Source: Moritella sp. Urea-trap-13 (lineage in GTDB: Bacteria > Pseudomonadota > Gammaproteobacteria > Enterobacterales > Moritellaceae). Taken from it: a stretch of DNA of 64,000 nt. The notes under the pieces were generated by a model. It was not told where the DNA came from. It worked only from the letters and a program-made list of their open reading frames with translations, and searched no databases. The stretch covers positions 434,001-498,000 of the forward strand of contig NZ_PJCA01000031.1 of NCBI RefSeq assembly GCF_002836355.1, read 5' to 3'. The number at the start of each line of letters is the position of its first letter. Positions within the stretch are counted from its first letter, which is position 1. Made by a program: the position numbers and the translations under genes. This document shows positions 1 through 7,871 of this stretch, in pieces.

Positions 1-347
1 TAGTAATTGGCAATAATGTGGATATTAGCTGGCAGAATAATATCGCCGTTGGAGGCAATATTATTATTGAAGATAACGTAAGGTTATCTGGACGTGTTTT
101 TCTAGCTGGTTACCCTGGTCATCCGATTGATCCTCAAGAACGTGCTGCTGGGTTAGCAGATCATGAATCACAAGTCGGTGACATTATACTCAAACGCGAT
201 GTGTGGCTGGCCACGGGCGTGAGTGTTATGGCTGGTGTGACTATCGGTGAAGGCACAATCGTTGCCGCTGGTAGTATCGTAACTAATGATTTACCTGCGG
301 GTGTACTTGCTGGCGGTATTCCAGCTAAGGTAATAAAATCATTATGA
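1..347 (+). CDS. Hexapeptide-repeat acetyltransferase, SypM-like (5' end outside window)
   Basis: The reading frame is open to the left edge of the window, so the N-terminus is missing; a GTG at 18 is inside the frame and is probably not the start. The visible 114 residues are the C-terminal half of a left-handed beta-helix acyltransferase. They show repeated hexapeptide periodicity (VGDIILKRDVWLATGVSVM, then VTIGEGTIVAAGSIVTNDL) and the usual closing motif GGIPAKVIKSL. Such enzymes transfer acetyl groups from acetyl-CoA to sugars in the cytoplasm. The stop overlaps the next start as ATGA, so the two are translationally coupled. Position before a SypN-like glycosyltransferase suggests the SypM role in polysaccharide O-acetylation; that part is inferred from order. 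Confidence 0.85.
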   Translation, partial: VIGNNVDISWQNNIAVGGNIIIEDNVRLSGRVFLAGYPGHPIDPQERAAGLADHESQVGDIILKRDVWLATGVSVMAGVTIGEGTIVAAGSIVTNDLPAGVLAGGIPAKVIKSL

Positions 348-1561
348 TAAATTGGCAATGGATTGTATTTGGTGAAGATTGGGGGCGTCACCCAAGTAGC
401 ACACAACACTTGATGAAGTGTATGGCAACGCAACATCAAGTCTACTGGGTTAACTCAATTGGACTTAGACGCCCAAGGTTGCATGATGGTAAACGTATTC
501 TTGAGAAGTTGAAACAGCTAAATAATGCCAAAGGTAATGATTTTAATCAGCACGATACTCAGTTGCTGACGGACGCCCAACCTTTGGGTATTCTTGCTCC
601 AGTCGCAATTCCTTGGCCTGGCAGTCATATTGCATATGTGATTAATCGCTTGTTACTGACCTATCAAACGCGCGCATTACTTGCTAAGCATAAGCATAAG
701 ACTAAAGACGAAGAGATCGGAACCAAAGCACCAAGAATATTATGGTTATCATTGCCGACGGGTCGCTGCGTTATTAGTTCATTAGAAGAAGATTTGGTAG
801 TCTATTATGCCGGAGATGATTTTAGTGCATTAAATGGTGTTGATCATAAGCAAGTGAGTGTTGAAGAAATGGCTCTCGTTAAACATGCTGACGTTATCTT
901 TGCGGCAAGTGAAATAATTGCGAGTCAATTCCCACAAGAGAAAACCTATTTACTCCCCCATGGTGTCGATTTAAAGCACTTCTCCAGCAATTTTGAACGT
1001 CCTAGTAATTACCCTGATGCAGATTTGGTCGTTGGTTATTATGGCAGTATCACCAGTTGGCTCGATTTTGAGTTAATCACGTTTCTTGCGCAATCTAGAC
1101 CTGATGTAACGTTTTTATTTATCGGTAAAATTGAGATTGCGGATTGTGTAATTTTTGAATATAACAACATTATTCATTTGTCTGATATGCCCCACGAGCA
1201 GTTGATTCAATACGCAGCTAACTGGCAAGTATCACTTATTCCATTTGTTGATAATGAGCAAATACGTGCATGTAATCCATTAAAATTGAGAGAGTACCTC
1301 GCCATCGGACATCCTATTTTAAGTACCCGTTATCCTGCCGTTACAGCGTTTACAAATTGCATCTATGTTGCTGATGATAAATATCAGATGTTAGCCCAAT
1401 TAAATCTAACGCTGGTATTGCCAAGTCAGGCGTTAGAGCAACTAAAGAGTCGCTCTCGAAAAATGGTTAAAACTGCAACTTGGCAAGCTCGTTGTGAGCT
1501 TGTTACCACGCTACTGGCCGCACGATTAGCCGAAAAATTGACAATTAAAAGCAACATGTAG
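344..1561 (+). CDS. Glycosyltransferase (TuaH/SypN-like) of exopolysaccharide locus
   Basis: This 405-residue protein has the two-Rossmann (GT-B) layout. An N-terminal NWQWIVFGEDWGRHPSS stretch is followed by LPHGVDLKHF near residue 203, YYGSITSWLDFEL near 230, and the nucleotide-sugar binding segment NPLKLREYLAIGHPI near 320. The last is typical of TuaH-like and family 1/4 glycosyltransferases. No signal peptide is seen, so it should act on the cytoplasmic face of the membrane, adding a sugar to a lipid-linked repeat unit. It overlaps the acetyltransferase gene by four bases and is followed by a lipoprotein gene. Its place corresponds to sypN in the Vibrio syp locus. Donor and acceptor sugars cannot be read from the sequence. 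Confidence 0.8.
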   Translation: MINWQWIVFGEDWGRHPSSTQHLMKCMATQHQVYWVNSIGLRRPRLHDGKRILEKLKQLNNAKGNDFNQHDTQLLTDAQPLGILAPVAIPWPGSHIAYVINRLLLTYQTRALLAKHKHKTKDEEIGTKAPRILWLSLPTGRCVISSLEEDLVVYYAGDDFSALNGVDHKQVSVEEMALVKHADVIFAASEIIASQFPQEKTYLLPHGVDLKHFSSNFERPSNYPDADLVVGYYGSITSWLDFELITFLAQSRPDVTFLFIGKIEIADCVIFEYNNIIHLSDMPHEQLIQYAANWQVSLIPFVDNEQIRACNPLKLREYLAIGHPILSTRYPAVTAFTNCIYVADDKYQMLAQLNLTLVLPSQALEQLKSRSRKMVKTATWQARCELVTTLLAARLAEKLTIKSNM

Positions 1562-1591
1562 CATCAATAATAAGTGCGTAGGGAGAATGTT

Positions 1592-2083
1592 ATGAACGGA
1601 CTTAAGCATTATAAACGTATCCGAGTACAACTGTTGTTAATGCCGTTTTTGTTGTTGTACGGGTGTGCAACTGCTCCCGCTGATATGTCGCTACAAATGG
1701 CTGGGATGACAGCAATTACACCAATCGACTCGGCGGATAAACCAGTCGTGGAACCTAGAAAATTAAACTTTGCATTTGAATACAAGCAAGTGGCACTGAC
1801 CAAAGGTCAACGTAACCGTTTGCTTTATCTGTATGACTGGCGGCATGGCGCGATCATTAGCTATGGTAAAGCCAAAGCAGATAATGATTACACCGCATTA
1901 TCTATTGGTCATCAACGTGTGCAATCCATAGTGCAAGCGTTGACTAAAAACCAACAAGTGATTCAGGTTAACTTTGATCCATTGTTAGACCTTGACTCAG
2001 TGTTGATTGAAGAGAAGTTACCTGAAAATAGAGCGTTAACGACAAAAAAAGCAATCGATGTACTTGAAAGTGCTAGGTTGTAA
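1592..2083 (+). CDS. Lipoprotein of unknown function inside syp-like locus
   Basis: The chosen ATG has a GGGAGA ribosome site just upstream; an in-frame GTG at 1574 is possible but has none. The 163-residue product has a charged N-terminus, a hydrophobic stretch and the lipobox LLLYGC with Cys near residue 25, so it should be an envelope lipoprotein. The C-terminal half (IGHQRVQSIVQAL, LPENRALTTKKAIDVL) faintly recalls the OmpA-type peptidoglycan-binding fold, which is also reported for SypB. I do not recognise a firm family. It lies between the SypN-like and Wzz-like genes, a position not occupied in the Vibrio syp order as I remember it. A link between the export machine and the cell wall is conceivable but inferred. 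Confidence 0.75.
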   Translation: MNGLKHYKRIRVQLLLMPFLLLYGCATAPADMSLQMAGMTAITPIDSADKPVVEPRKLNFAFEYKQVALTKGQRNRLLYLYDWRHGAIISYGKAKADNDYTALSIGHQRVQSIVQALTKNQQVIQVNFDPLLDLDSVLIEEKLPENRALTTKKAIDVLESARL

Positions 2084-2085
2084 AT

Positions 2086-3537
2086 ATGGGTACCATTATT
2101 TGGGGCAATATTTATAGGTTTATCGAAATAATATGGCGCCGACGTTATTACCTCGGGATCTCTGTTCTATTGGGTATTTCTATTGCGTTAATTGTTAGCA
2201 TTGTGACACCGAAACGATATGCCTCACATACCTCTATTTTGGTTCAGGAAAGTTCACTGCTTAATCCATTTTTAGAAGATTTATCAGTGTCTTTTAATCT
2301 TGAAGACCGCATGGTCGCGTTACGAGTATTGGTGCATAGCCGGCATATTCTATTTACCGTCGCAGAACAAAATGCACTCATAGATAAAAACAGTGATTAT
2401 CGCGCAAGGGATTTGATTGTTGAAAAACTGTCAGCTGCGATTACATTAACCTTATCTGGTACGGACTTGGTTATTATAACGTTGAATTGGGATGATCCAA
2501 GTCAAATGAAGTCAGTTCTAAATTCTGTTAGTCAATTGTTCATTGATAGTTTAATGGCACCAAGTCGGGCTTCAATCATTTCATCTGAGCAGTTTCTCCT
2601 TGCTCAACTAGCGTTAAGACGTGATAAATTAGTGCTCTCAGAAGAAAAAATGGCCGCCTTCCGTCGTCAACATATTGGTGTTTTACCTGAGTTATTTATT
2701 CAGAACAACCAGACATTATTTTCTATTTATAGTGATATTAGAAACAAAGATATTGAACTTTCAGGCGCCTACGGCCAGTTAAATAGTTTGAAAAAAAAAT
2801 TAGCGCAAACTAATCCCGTTATCGGTATTGTCGAAGAGCAAATAGTATCAATAGAAGCAAAGCTGTCATTATTAAAAGCCAGTTATACCCGCAGCCACTC
2901 TAAAGTGCAATCCGCAGAATTACAGCTAAATAATCTAAAAAACGAACAAAGTAGATTACTGAGTAAGAATGTTGAATTAACTGAGGCACAGTTAAACCAA
3001 TTATGGAATCTGGCTTCTGTTGCTGATAATGGTGATGGTGAGGGCAAAACCCCATCGCTACTATTGTCCCAGTTAGAAAATCTGCAAGCAGCACAATCAC
3101 ACGTTATTCAATTGGAAAATGAAATTGCAATGTTACAGCAGCAATCTAAGCGTTTAACCTCGAACGTTGCCATGGAGGCTGATGTTGCTAAAGAACTTAG
3201 TGCGCTAGAGCGTGATTTGAGCGTGAATACTAAGTTGTATCACGATCTGCTAAACCGCCATGAAATGGCTAAAGTGACGGGTGAGTTAGGTCGACATGAA
3301 GAACCTGAAAAAATCAAAGTTATCGATAGGCCTTTCACACCTGGTTATCCCACCAATCCATCTTTATTGGTATATATCCTTGTTGGCCTGTTTGCTGGTA
3401 TTGGCTGTGGTATCGGTTTGACGGTGGCGGCTGAATTATTAGACGATACCCTGTGGCACATCAGTAAAGTCAGTGTGTTTGGAGATATGAATATTCTGGC
3501 TCGATTACCTTCCATTGATTATGAAAAGGACAGCTAA
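2086..3537 (+). CDS. Wzz/GumC-type chain-length determinant, SypO-like
   Basis: This is a polysaccharide co-polymerase of 483 residues without a kinase domain. An N-terminal membrane helix (about residues 22-42) is followed by the Wzz motif region and a long periplasmic coiled-coil rich in Leu, Gln and Glu (about residues 180-380). A Pro-rich segment, RPFTPGYPTNPSLL, then precedes a second membrane helix near 425-450. It would sit in the inner membrane as an oligomer and set polymer length. It starts two bases after the lipoprotein stop and ends overlapping the ribosome site of the next gene, which indicates one operon. By order it is the SypO equivalent. Confidence 0.88.
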   Translation: MGTIIWGNIYRFIEIIWRRRYYLGISVLLGISIALIVSIVTPKRYASHTSILVQESSLLNPFLEDLSVSFNLEDRMVALRVLVHSRHILFTVAEQNALIDKNSDYRARDLIVEKLSAAITLTLSGTDLVIITLNWDDPSQMKSVLNSVSQLFIDSLMAPSRASIISSEQFLLAQLALRRDKLVLSEEKMAAFRRQHIGVLPELFIQNNQTLFSIYSDIRNKDIELSGAYGQLNSLKKKLAQTNPVIGIVEEQIVSIEAKLSLLKASYTRSHSKVQSAELQLNNLKNEQSRLLSKNVELTEAQLNQLWNLASVADNGDGEGKTPSLLLSQLENLQAAQSHVIQLENEIAMLQQQSKRLTSNVAMEADVAKELSALERDLSVNTKLYHDLLNRHEMAKVTGELGRHEEPEKIKVIDRPFTPGYPTNPSLLVYILVGLFAGIGCGIGLTVAAELLDDTLWHISKVSVFGDMNILARLPSIDYEKDS

Positions 3538-3538
3538 A

Positions 3539-4600
3539 ATGAAGATCATGGTTGAAATAATTCAGCATCTAAAACCGGGTGGTATCGAGAAATTAGTACT
3601 TGATATTATGCGCTTGCAAGTAGTCGATATCGAAGTGTACATCGTTGCTTTAGAAGGCGAGAAATCAGTTTGTTTGACACAATGGCCAGTGCTAAAATCT
3701 TATCAAGAACGGTTGATTTTTTTGGATAAACAACCGGGGTTTAAACTTTCTACGATTAAGCAGTTACGTAAAGTTTTAACGACATTGGATACAGAAATTA
3801 TACATACACATCATATCGGGCCGTTACTTTATGGGGTCATGGCAACGTTAAGATTAACAAATATACAGCACATTCATACAGAGCATGATGCATGGCATTT
3901 GCTCGATAATAAACAATTACAGATGACAAAGCTAATGCTGCGCTTGAATCATATTACTTTAGTCGCTGATGCCGATACTGTTGGAATGCAATTGTCCCGA
4001 GTACTTGGTCAAGGTGTTGACCCTGTTACCATCTTAAATGGTATCGATACTGAAAAATTTTCACCGAGCTTAAGTCATCAGCGATACAAGTACAATACAA
4101 GGGTATTTAAGATAGGTTGCGCGGCAAGATTAGTCATGGAAAAATCATTAGATATTTTGATTAAAGCGATTGCAGATATTCCTAACGTGGAGTTGTCTAT
4201 CGCTGGCGATGGTCCTGAAAAGCAAAATTTGGCTAATTTAGTGCAGGAATTAGACCTATCAACTAAAGTTAAATTTATTGGCTATACGGATGATATGGTT
4301 GGATTTTATCATAAGTTAGATTTATTTGTATTAACCTCGTCTAATGAAGGGCTACCTCTGTCAATTTTAGAAGCGCAATCTTGCAACGTACCAGTCCTCT
4401 GTAGTGATGTTGGTGCAGTACATGAAGGTGTATGTAAGCAAACTGGGCATTTAATCAAACTAAATACCGTTAATGAATTTCACGTTGCGATTCAAGCGCA
4501 GATGAAACGTAGTAGTGCGTATTATCCGCGTGATTTTATTACTAAAAACTTTGATATAAAAATGATGATTAAAGCTTATAACCAACTAATTAAGGAGTAG
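3539..4600 (+). CDS. GT4 family glycosyltransferase, SypP-like
   Basis: The ATG at 3539 is preceded by AAAAGGA at good spacing; an upstream in-frame ATT at 3515 lies inside the previous gene and was rejected. The 353-residue protein starts with the donor-lobe motif IQHLKPGGIEKLVLDI and has the GT4 signature in its second half: GCAARLVMEKSLDILIKAI, IAGDGPEKQNL, then SNEGLPLSILEAQSCNVPVL with the EX7E-type acidic pair. It is a retaining GT-B enzyme acting in the cytoplasm on a lipid-linked glycan. It follows the Wzz-like gene directly and matches sypP in position. Confidence 0.85.
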   Translation: MKIMVEIIQHLKPGGIEKLVLDIMRLQVVDIEVYIVALEGEKSVCLTQWPVLKSYQERLIFLDKQPGFKLSTIKQLRKVLTTLDTEIIHTHHIGPLLYGVMATLRLTNIQHIHTEHDAWHLLDNKQLQMTKLMLRLNHITLVADADTVGMQLSRVLGQGVDPVTILNGIDTEKFSPSLSHQRYKYNTRVFKIGCAARLVMEKSLDILIKAIADIPNVELSIAGDGPEKQNLANLVQELDLSTKVKFIGYTDDMVGFYHKLDLFVLTSSNEGLPLSILEAQSCNVPVLCSDVGAVHEGVCKQTGHLIKLNTVNEFHVAIQAQMKRSSAYYPRDFITKNFDIKMMIKAYNQLIKE

Positions 4601-4602
4601 CT

Positions 4603-6459
4603 ATGGATTGGCTTCTGTTTGGCTCTGTCGTATCGGTTAACTTGTTCATTTATCATCACTGGGTGTATCCTAAATTTTTGCAGTATTATGCTAAAAACAC
4701 ACAGACAGATAACAAGGTTGATACATTTGAATCTCGTAATTATGTCTCTAATGATGTTGATTGTGATCTGCCTAAAATCACCATAGTCATGCCTGTTTAC
4801 AACGAAGCTAAACATTTAGGCGATAAACTCAGCAACTTACTCATGCTCGATTATCCCGCAGATAAGCTTAAAGTGGTGCTTGGTTTTGATGGTTGTACCG
4901 ATAATTCAGTTGACCTTGCAAGACAATATGTAGACCAATTCCAATTAAACAACATAACGCTTGAACTAGATGTTGCTGAAGATAATCACGGTAAGGTTCA
5001 TGTGATTAACAAATTACTGATGCGGCATAAGTCTGCATCGGACATTTTAGTCTTAAGTGATGTGAGTGCCTTAATTTCGATTGATGCCATGCAAATCTTT
5101 GCCCATCGCATGGCCGAAGAAGGGGTCGGCGTTGTCACTGGTGATTATCAGCTCTATGAGCATGGTTCTAAAGGTGAAGCACATTACTGGAACTATCAAC
5201 GTAATATTCGTAAAGCAGAAAGTATAACGGGTTCTATTATTGGCCCTCCAGGTGCTTTATATGCGATCAAAGCATCCTTATTTGAAGAAATACCGGTTGA
5301 TACTATTAATGACGATTTTGTTTTTCCAATGTTGCTAGTGAGCCGTGGTTATCGGGCTGTTATGGATGAACGGATTTCGATTGTCGAGATGGAAGCGACA
5401 AATACCACCAATGACTTTTCTCGCAGAACGCGTATTGGTGCTGGTAATGTCCAGCAAGTGCTGAGGTTACGCGGTTTGTTTTCATCGAAAAACGGCTTGA
5501 CTGGTTTTAATTTTTTCAGTGGTAAATTTTTGCGTACATTAATGCCATTCAATTTATTAGCTTTATTTGTATGCACTTTCTTTTTAACTAATAGTCATTC
5601 TATGGTTGTTGCCAACACAGCTTGGTTTTTGTGGCTAGGGCAATGTTGTTTGTATGGTGGTTCAGCCCTAGGCTTATTGTTTGATGCCGCGCCTGTTAAA
5701 CAGCCTTGGGCATCACTGTATTATATTGCGGTAGGGTATATGGCTAGCTTTTATGGTGGTATCCGCTACATTTTCGGTTTAGACCGTGGCACCTGGATTA
5801 AAATTAGTTCAGATCAACAAGCAACATCTAATTTTCAGAAAAAAAGTGTTGTCATTCCGAAGCGTTTCAGCGATGTCCTTATTTCGATTGTAGCACTCAT
5901 TATTATTACCCCATTTGTTCCTCTGATTGCACTGGCCATTAAATTAAACTCTAAAGGACCCGTGTTTTATCGTCAGCTACGAGTGGGTGAAATTAAAAAC
6001 GAATATGTTGAAGTGTTTATGCTAATTAAGTTTAGAACCATGGGTGTTGAATCTGAATCTAAATCGGGACCTGTGTGGGCACAAAAACAAGATACCAGAG
6101 TGACATCGGTAGGACGTTTCTTACGTAAAACCAGAATTGATGAATTACCGCAATTGATCAATGTATTACTAGGCGATATGGCGATTGTAGGACCAAGACC
6201 TGAACGACCAGTATTTTGTGGCAAATTAGAAGAGAAAATACCTTATTATTTAGAGCGTACGCATGGTGTTAGACCGGGTATCACCGGGTTAGCGCAAATA
6301 TCGCAGGGTGCAGATACGTGCCTAGAAGATGTTCAGAATAAACTGTACTGGGATCATTCATATGCTTTAAGCCTAACGAGCTTTTCTCGCTGGCTCAAAG
6401 CAGATGTGATGATCATATTAAGAACTTTTTTAACGATGGTGACGTTTAAAGGTAATTAA
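4603..6459 (+). CDS. Fused GT2 glycosyltransferase and sugar-phosphate transferase (SypQ-SypR-like)
   Basis: One 618-residue reading frame holds two enzymes. After an N-terminal membrane helix, residues about 60-290 form a GT2 domain: ITIVMPVYNEAKHLGDKLSN, FDGCTDNSVDLA, LSDVSA and TINDDFVFPMLL. Two or three membrane helices follow near 310-390. From about residue 420 there is a complete bacterial sugar transferase (PF02397 type): KRFSDVLISIV, GPVFYRQLRVG, FMLIKFRTM, RIDELPQLINVLLGDM and VGPRPERPVF. The second part would load the first sugar phosphate onto undecaprenyl phosphate, the first would extend the chain. In Vibrio these are separate genes, sypQ and sypR, in the same order. No stop or frameshift separates the halves. 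The gene closes the locus, eight bases from a convergent neighbour. Confidence 0.88.
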   Translation: MDWLLFGSVVSVNLFIYHHWVYPKFLQYYAKNTQTDNKVDTFESRNYVSNDVDCDLPKITIVMPVYNEAKHLGDKLSNLLMLDYPADKLKVVLGFDGCTDNSVDLARQYVDQFQLNNITLELDVAEDNHGKVHVINKLLMRHKSASDILVLSDVSALISIDAMQIFAHRMAEEGVGVVTGDYQLYEHGSKGEAHYWNYQRNIRKAESITGSIIGPPGALYAIKASLFEEIPVDTINDDFVFPMLLVSRGYRAVMDERISIVEMEATNTTNDFSRRTRIGAGNVQQVLRLRGLFSSKNGLTGFNFFSGKFLRTLMPFNLLALFVCTFFLTNSHSMVVANTAWFLWLGQCCLYGGSALGLLFDAAPVKQPWASLYYIAVGYMASFYGGIRYIFGLDRGTWIKISSDQQATSNFQKKSVVIPKRFSDVLISIVALIIITPFVPLIALAIKLNSKGPVFYRQLRVGEIKNEYVEVFMLIKFRTMGVESESKSGPVWAQKQDTRVTSVGRFLRKTRIDELPQLINVLLGDMAIVGPRPERPVFCGKLEEKIPYYLERTHGVRPGITGLAQISQGADTCLEDVQNKLYWDHSYALSLTSFSRWLKADVMIILRTFLTMVTFKGN

Positions 6460-6467
6460 TGGGGTAT

Positions 6468-7871
6468 TTACTGCGCTGTTTCTATCGTTTCTTCTAACAT
6501 TGGCGGCTCATATTTGCGTATTTGAATGAGCATGCCAAACATCGGGTGATCAAGATAATGAATTTCACCACTGCGAATAACACGAAGTTGCTGCATCGGA
6601 TAACTATTTAAGACAGGTATCGTTTTATCTTGAGGTTCGACAATATTAGTTTCTTCAACCGTAAGCGGATTGCCATTTTCATCTGTTAGTGCATTGTCAC
6701 CTTCAGTTTTGGCTGCCGCGATATTTTCAATTTCAAAGTCTTCACTTGCTGGGTCGACGTTAACGTTAGCATTATTGAGCGTTAGTTCGGTATGTCCAGT
6801 TGCTTTCGGTTCTAAATGAATCCCTAATAATTCTAATAGGTCAATATTTTCAACATTCGGTGCTAGGTCTGATGGTTGTGACTCACTTGCAATTATGTCC
6901 TCAGCAGTAATGCTTCTAGTGCCTTCTTTACGCACAAACAGATCTGTTTTTGCATAAAGATAATGCTCCAAATAAATGGTCAGCTCACCATCAATCTTCC
7001 ACACTGGTGTTGCTGGTACTGGAGGCGTTACAGCTACTGAACCTGCTAGCGTATTACCAGCTTGAGTATTGGTTTTTTGTACACTCACGCCATCATCTAT
7101 GGTTGTTGTGTTATCCAAATCAATGATATTTGATTCACCGACAGTACTGCTAACCGAGACCGCTAACTCTGGCGATGTATCGGCTGCGATGATTGGAGAT
7201 ACAGCAGGTGTTAGTGTACGAACAATCGCATCACCATTTTGCTTATACTGTTGTTGATAATTCTGACCTGCAAATAAGCGTATCGGTATTGCTGCGTTAC
7301 GATCTTGTGGTTGCATGCGCCATGCTGAGTGTAAGACAACATTATAATTGGCGTGATTATTCAGTGCATTAAATTGTTCTGTTAGTTGCAATTCACTTGC
7401 TGGTACAATTTGTAGCGTTGGATCTTTGGCATCCTCTTTTAAATTAGCACCATCAATAACAACATTTGTTGCTTTGATAATGTCTACATTGGTATTAGTA
7501 TCTTGTACCAAAGATTCATCTCGATCACTACCAAACACAGGTAAGGTTTGACTATCGTCGATAAGTGTTGGCTGCTGACCACCAGTAATGACATTACTTT
7601 CGTTCGCTAACCCTCGCTCATTGTTGTCATTACTGCCATGCGAGGTGATTAAATTATCATCATTGATAAATAACGCCATCGGATCCTTATTCTGTTTTGA
7701 ATAAGTTGGATACGAAGATTGATCCCAATGTTCTATCACTTTAGCTGGATCGATATTCCGTTCGAATAGAATAACTTCAACTTCAAACCAACGTTCTTCA
7801 TCTGCAGCATTAACTGCAAATGAACTACCAAGGGATAAACCTACTAATAAACTGATTAACGACTTTTTCAA
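6468..7871 (-). CDS. csiV: CsiV-like peptidoglycan-binding protein
   Basis: The 467-residue product has a signal peptide ending at VNAADEE. The diagnostic start of the mature protein, RWFEVEVILFERN, marks the CsiV family (formerly DUF2803), which in Vibrio cholerae supports PBP1A-driven wall synthesis. The C-terminal part (VWKIDGELTIYLEHYLYAK, LRVIRSGEIHYLDHPMFGML) matches the conserved end of the family. Between them lies a long acidic, Asn/Thr/Asp-rich stretch (about residues 60-320) that makes this protein much longer than I expect. The start overlaps the mfd stop by four bases, and csiV next to mfd is the Vibrio arrangement. Periplasmic location is inferred from the signal peptide. Confidence 0.85.
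   Translation of the reverse strand: MKKSLISLLVGLSLGSSFAVNAADEERWFEVEVILFERNIDPAKVIEHWDQSSYPTYSKQNKDPMALFINDDNLITSHGSNDNNERGLANESNVITGGQQPTLIDDSQTLPVFGSDRDESLVQDTNTNVDIIKATNVVIDGANLKEDAKDPTLQIVPASELQLTEQFNALNNHANYNVVLHSAWRMQPQDRNAAIPIRLFAGQNYQQQYKQNGDAIVRTLTPAVSPIIAADTSPELAVSVSSTVGESNIIDLDNTTTIDDGVSVQKTNTQAGNTLAGSVAVTPPVPATPVWKIDGELTIYLEHYLYAKTDLFVRKEGTRSITAEDIIASESQPSDLAPNVENIDLLELLGIHLEPKATGHTELTLNNANVNVDPASEDFEIENIAAAKTEGDNALTDENGNPLTVEETNIVEPQDKTIPVLNSYPMQQLRVIRSGEIHYLDHPMFGMLIQIRKYEPPMLEETIETAQ

Noticed and set aside
1574-1591. GTG start for the lipoprotein gene
   Set aside because: It has no ribosome site, while the ATG at 1592 does, and the longer form would spoil the signal peptide N-terminus.
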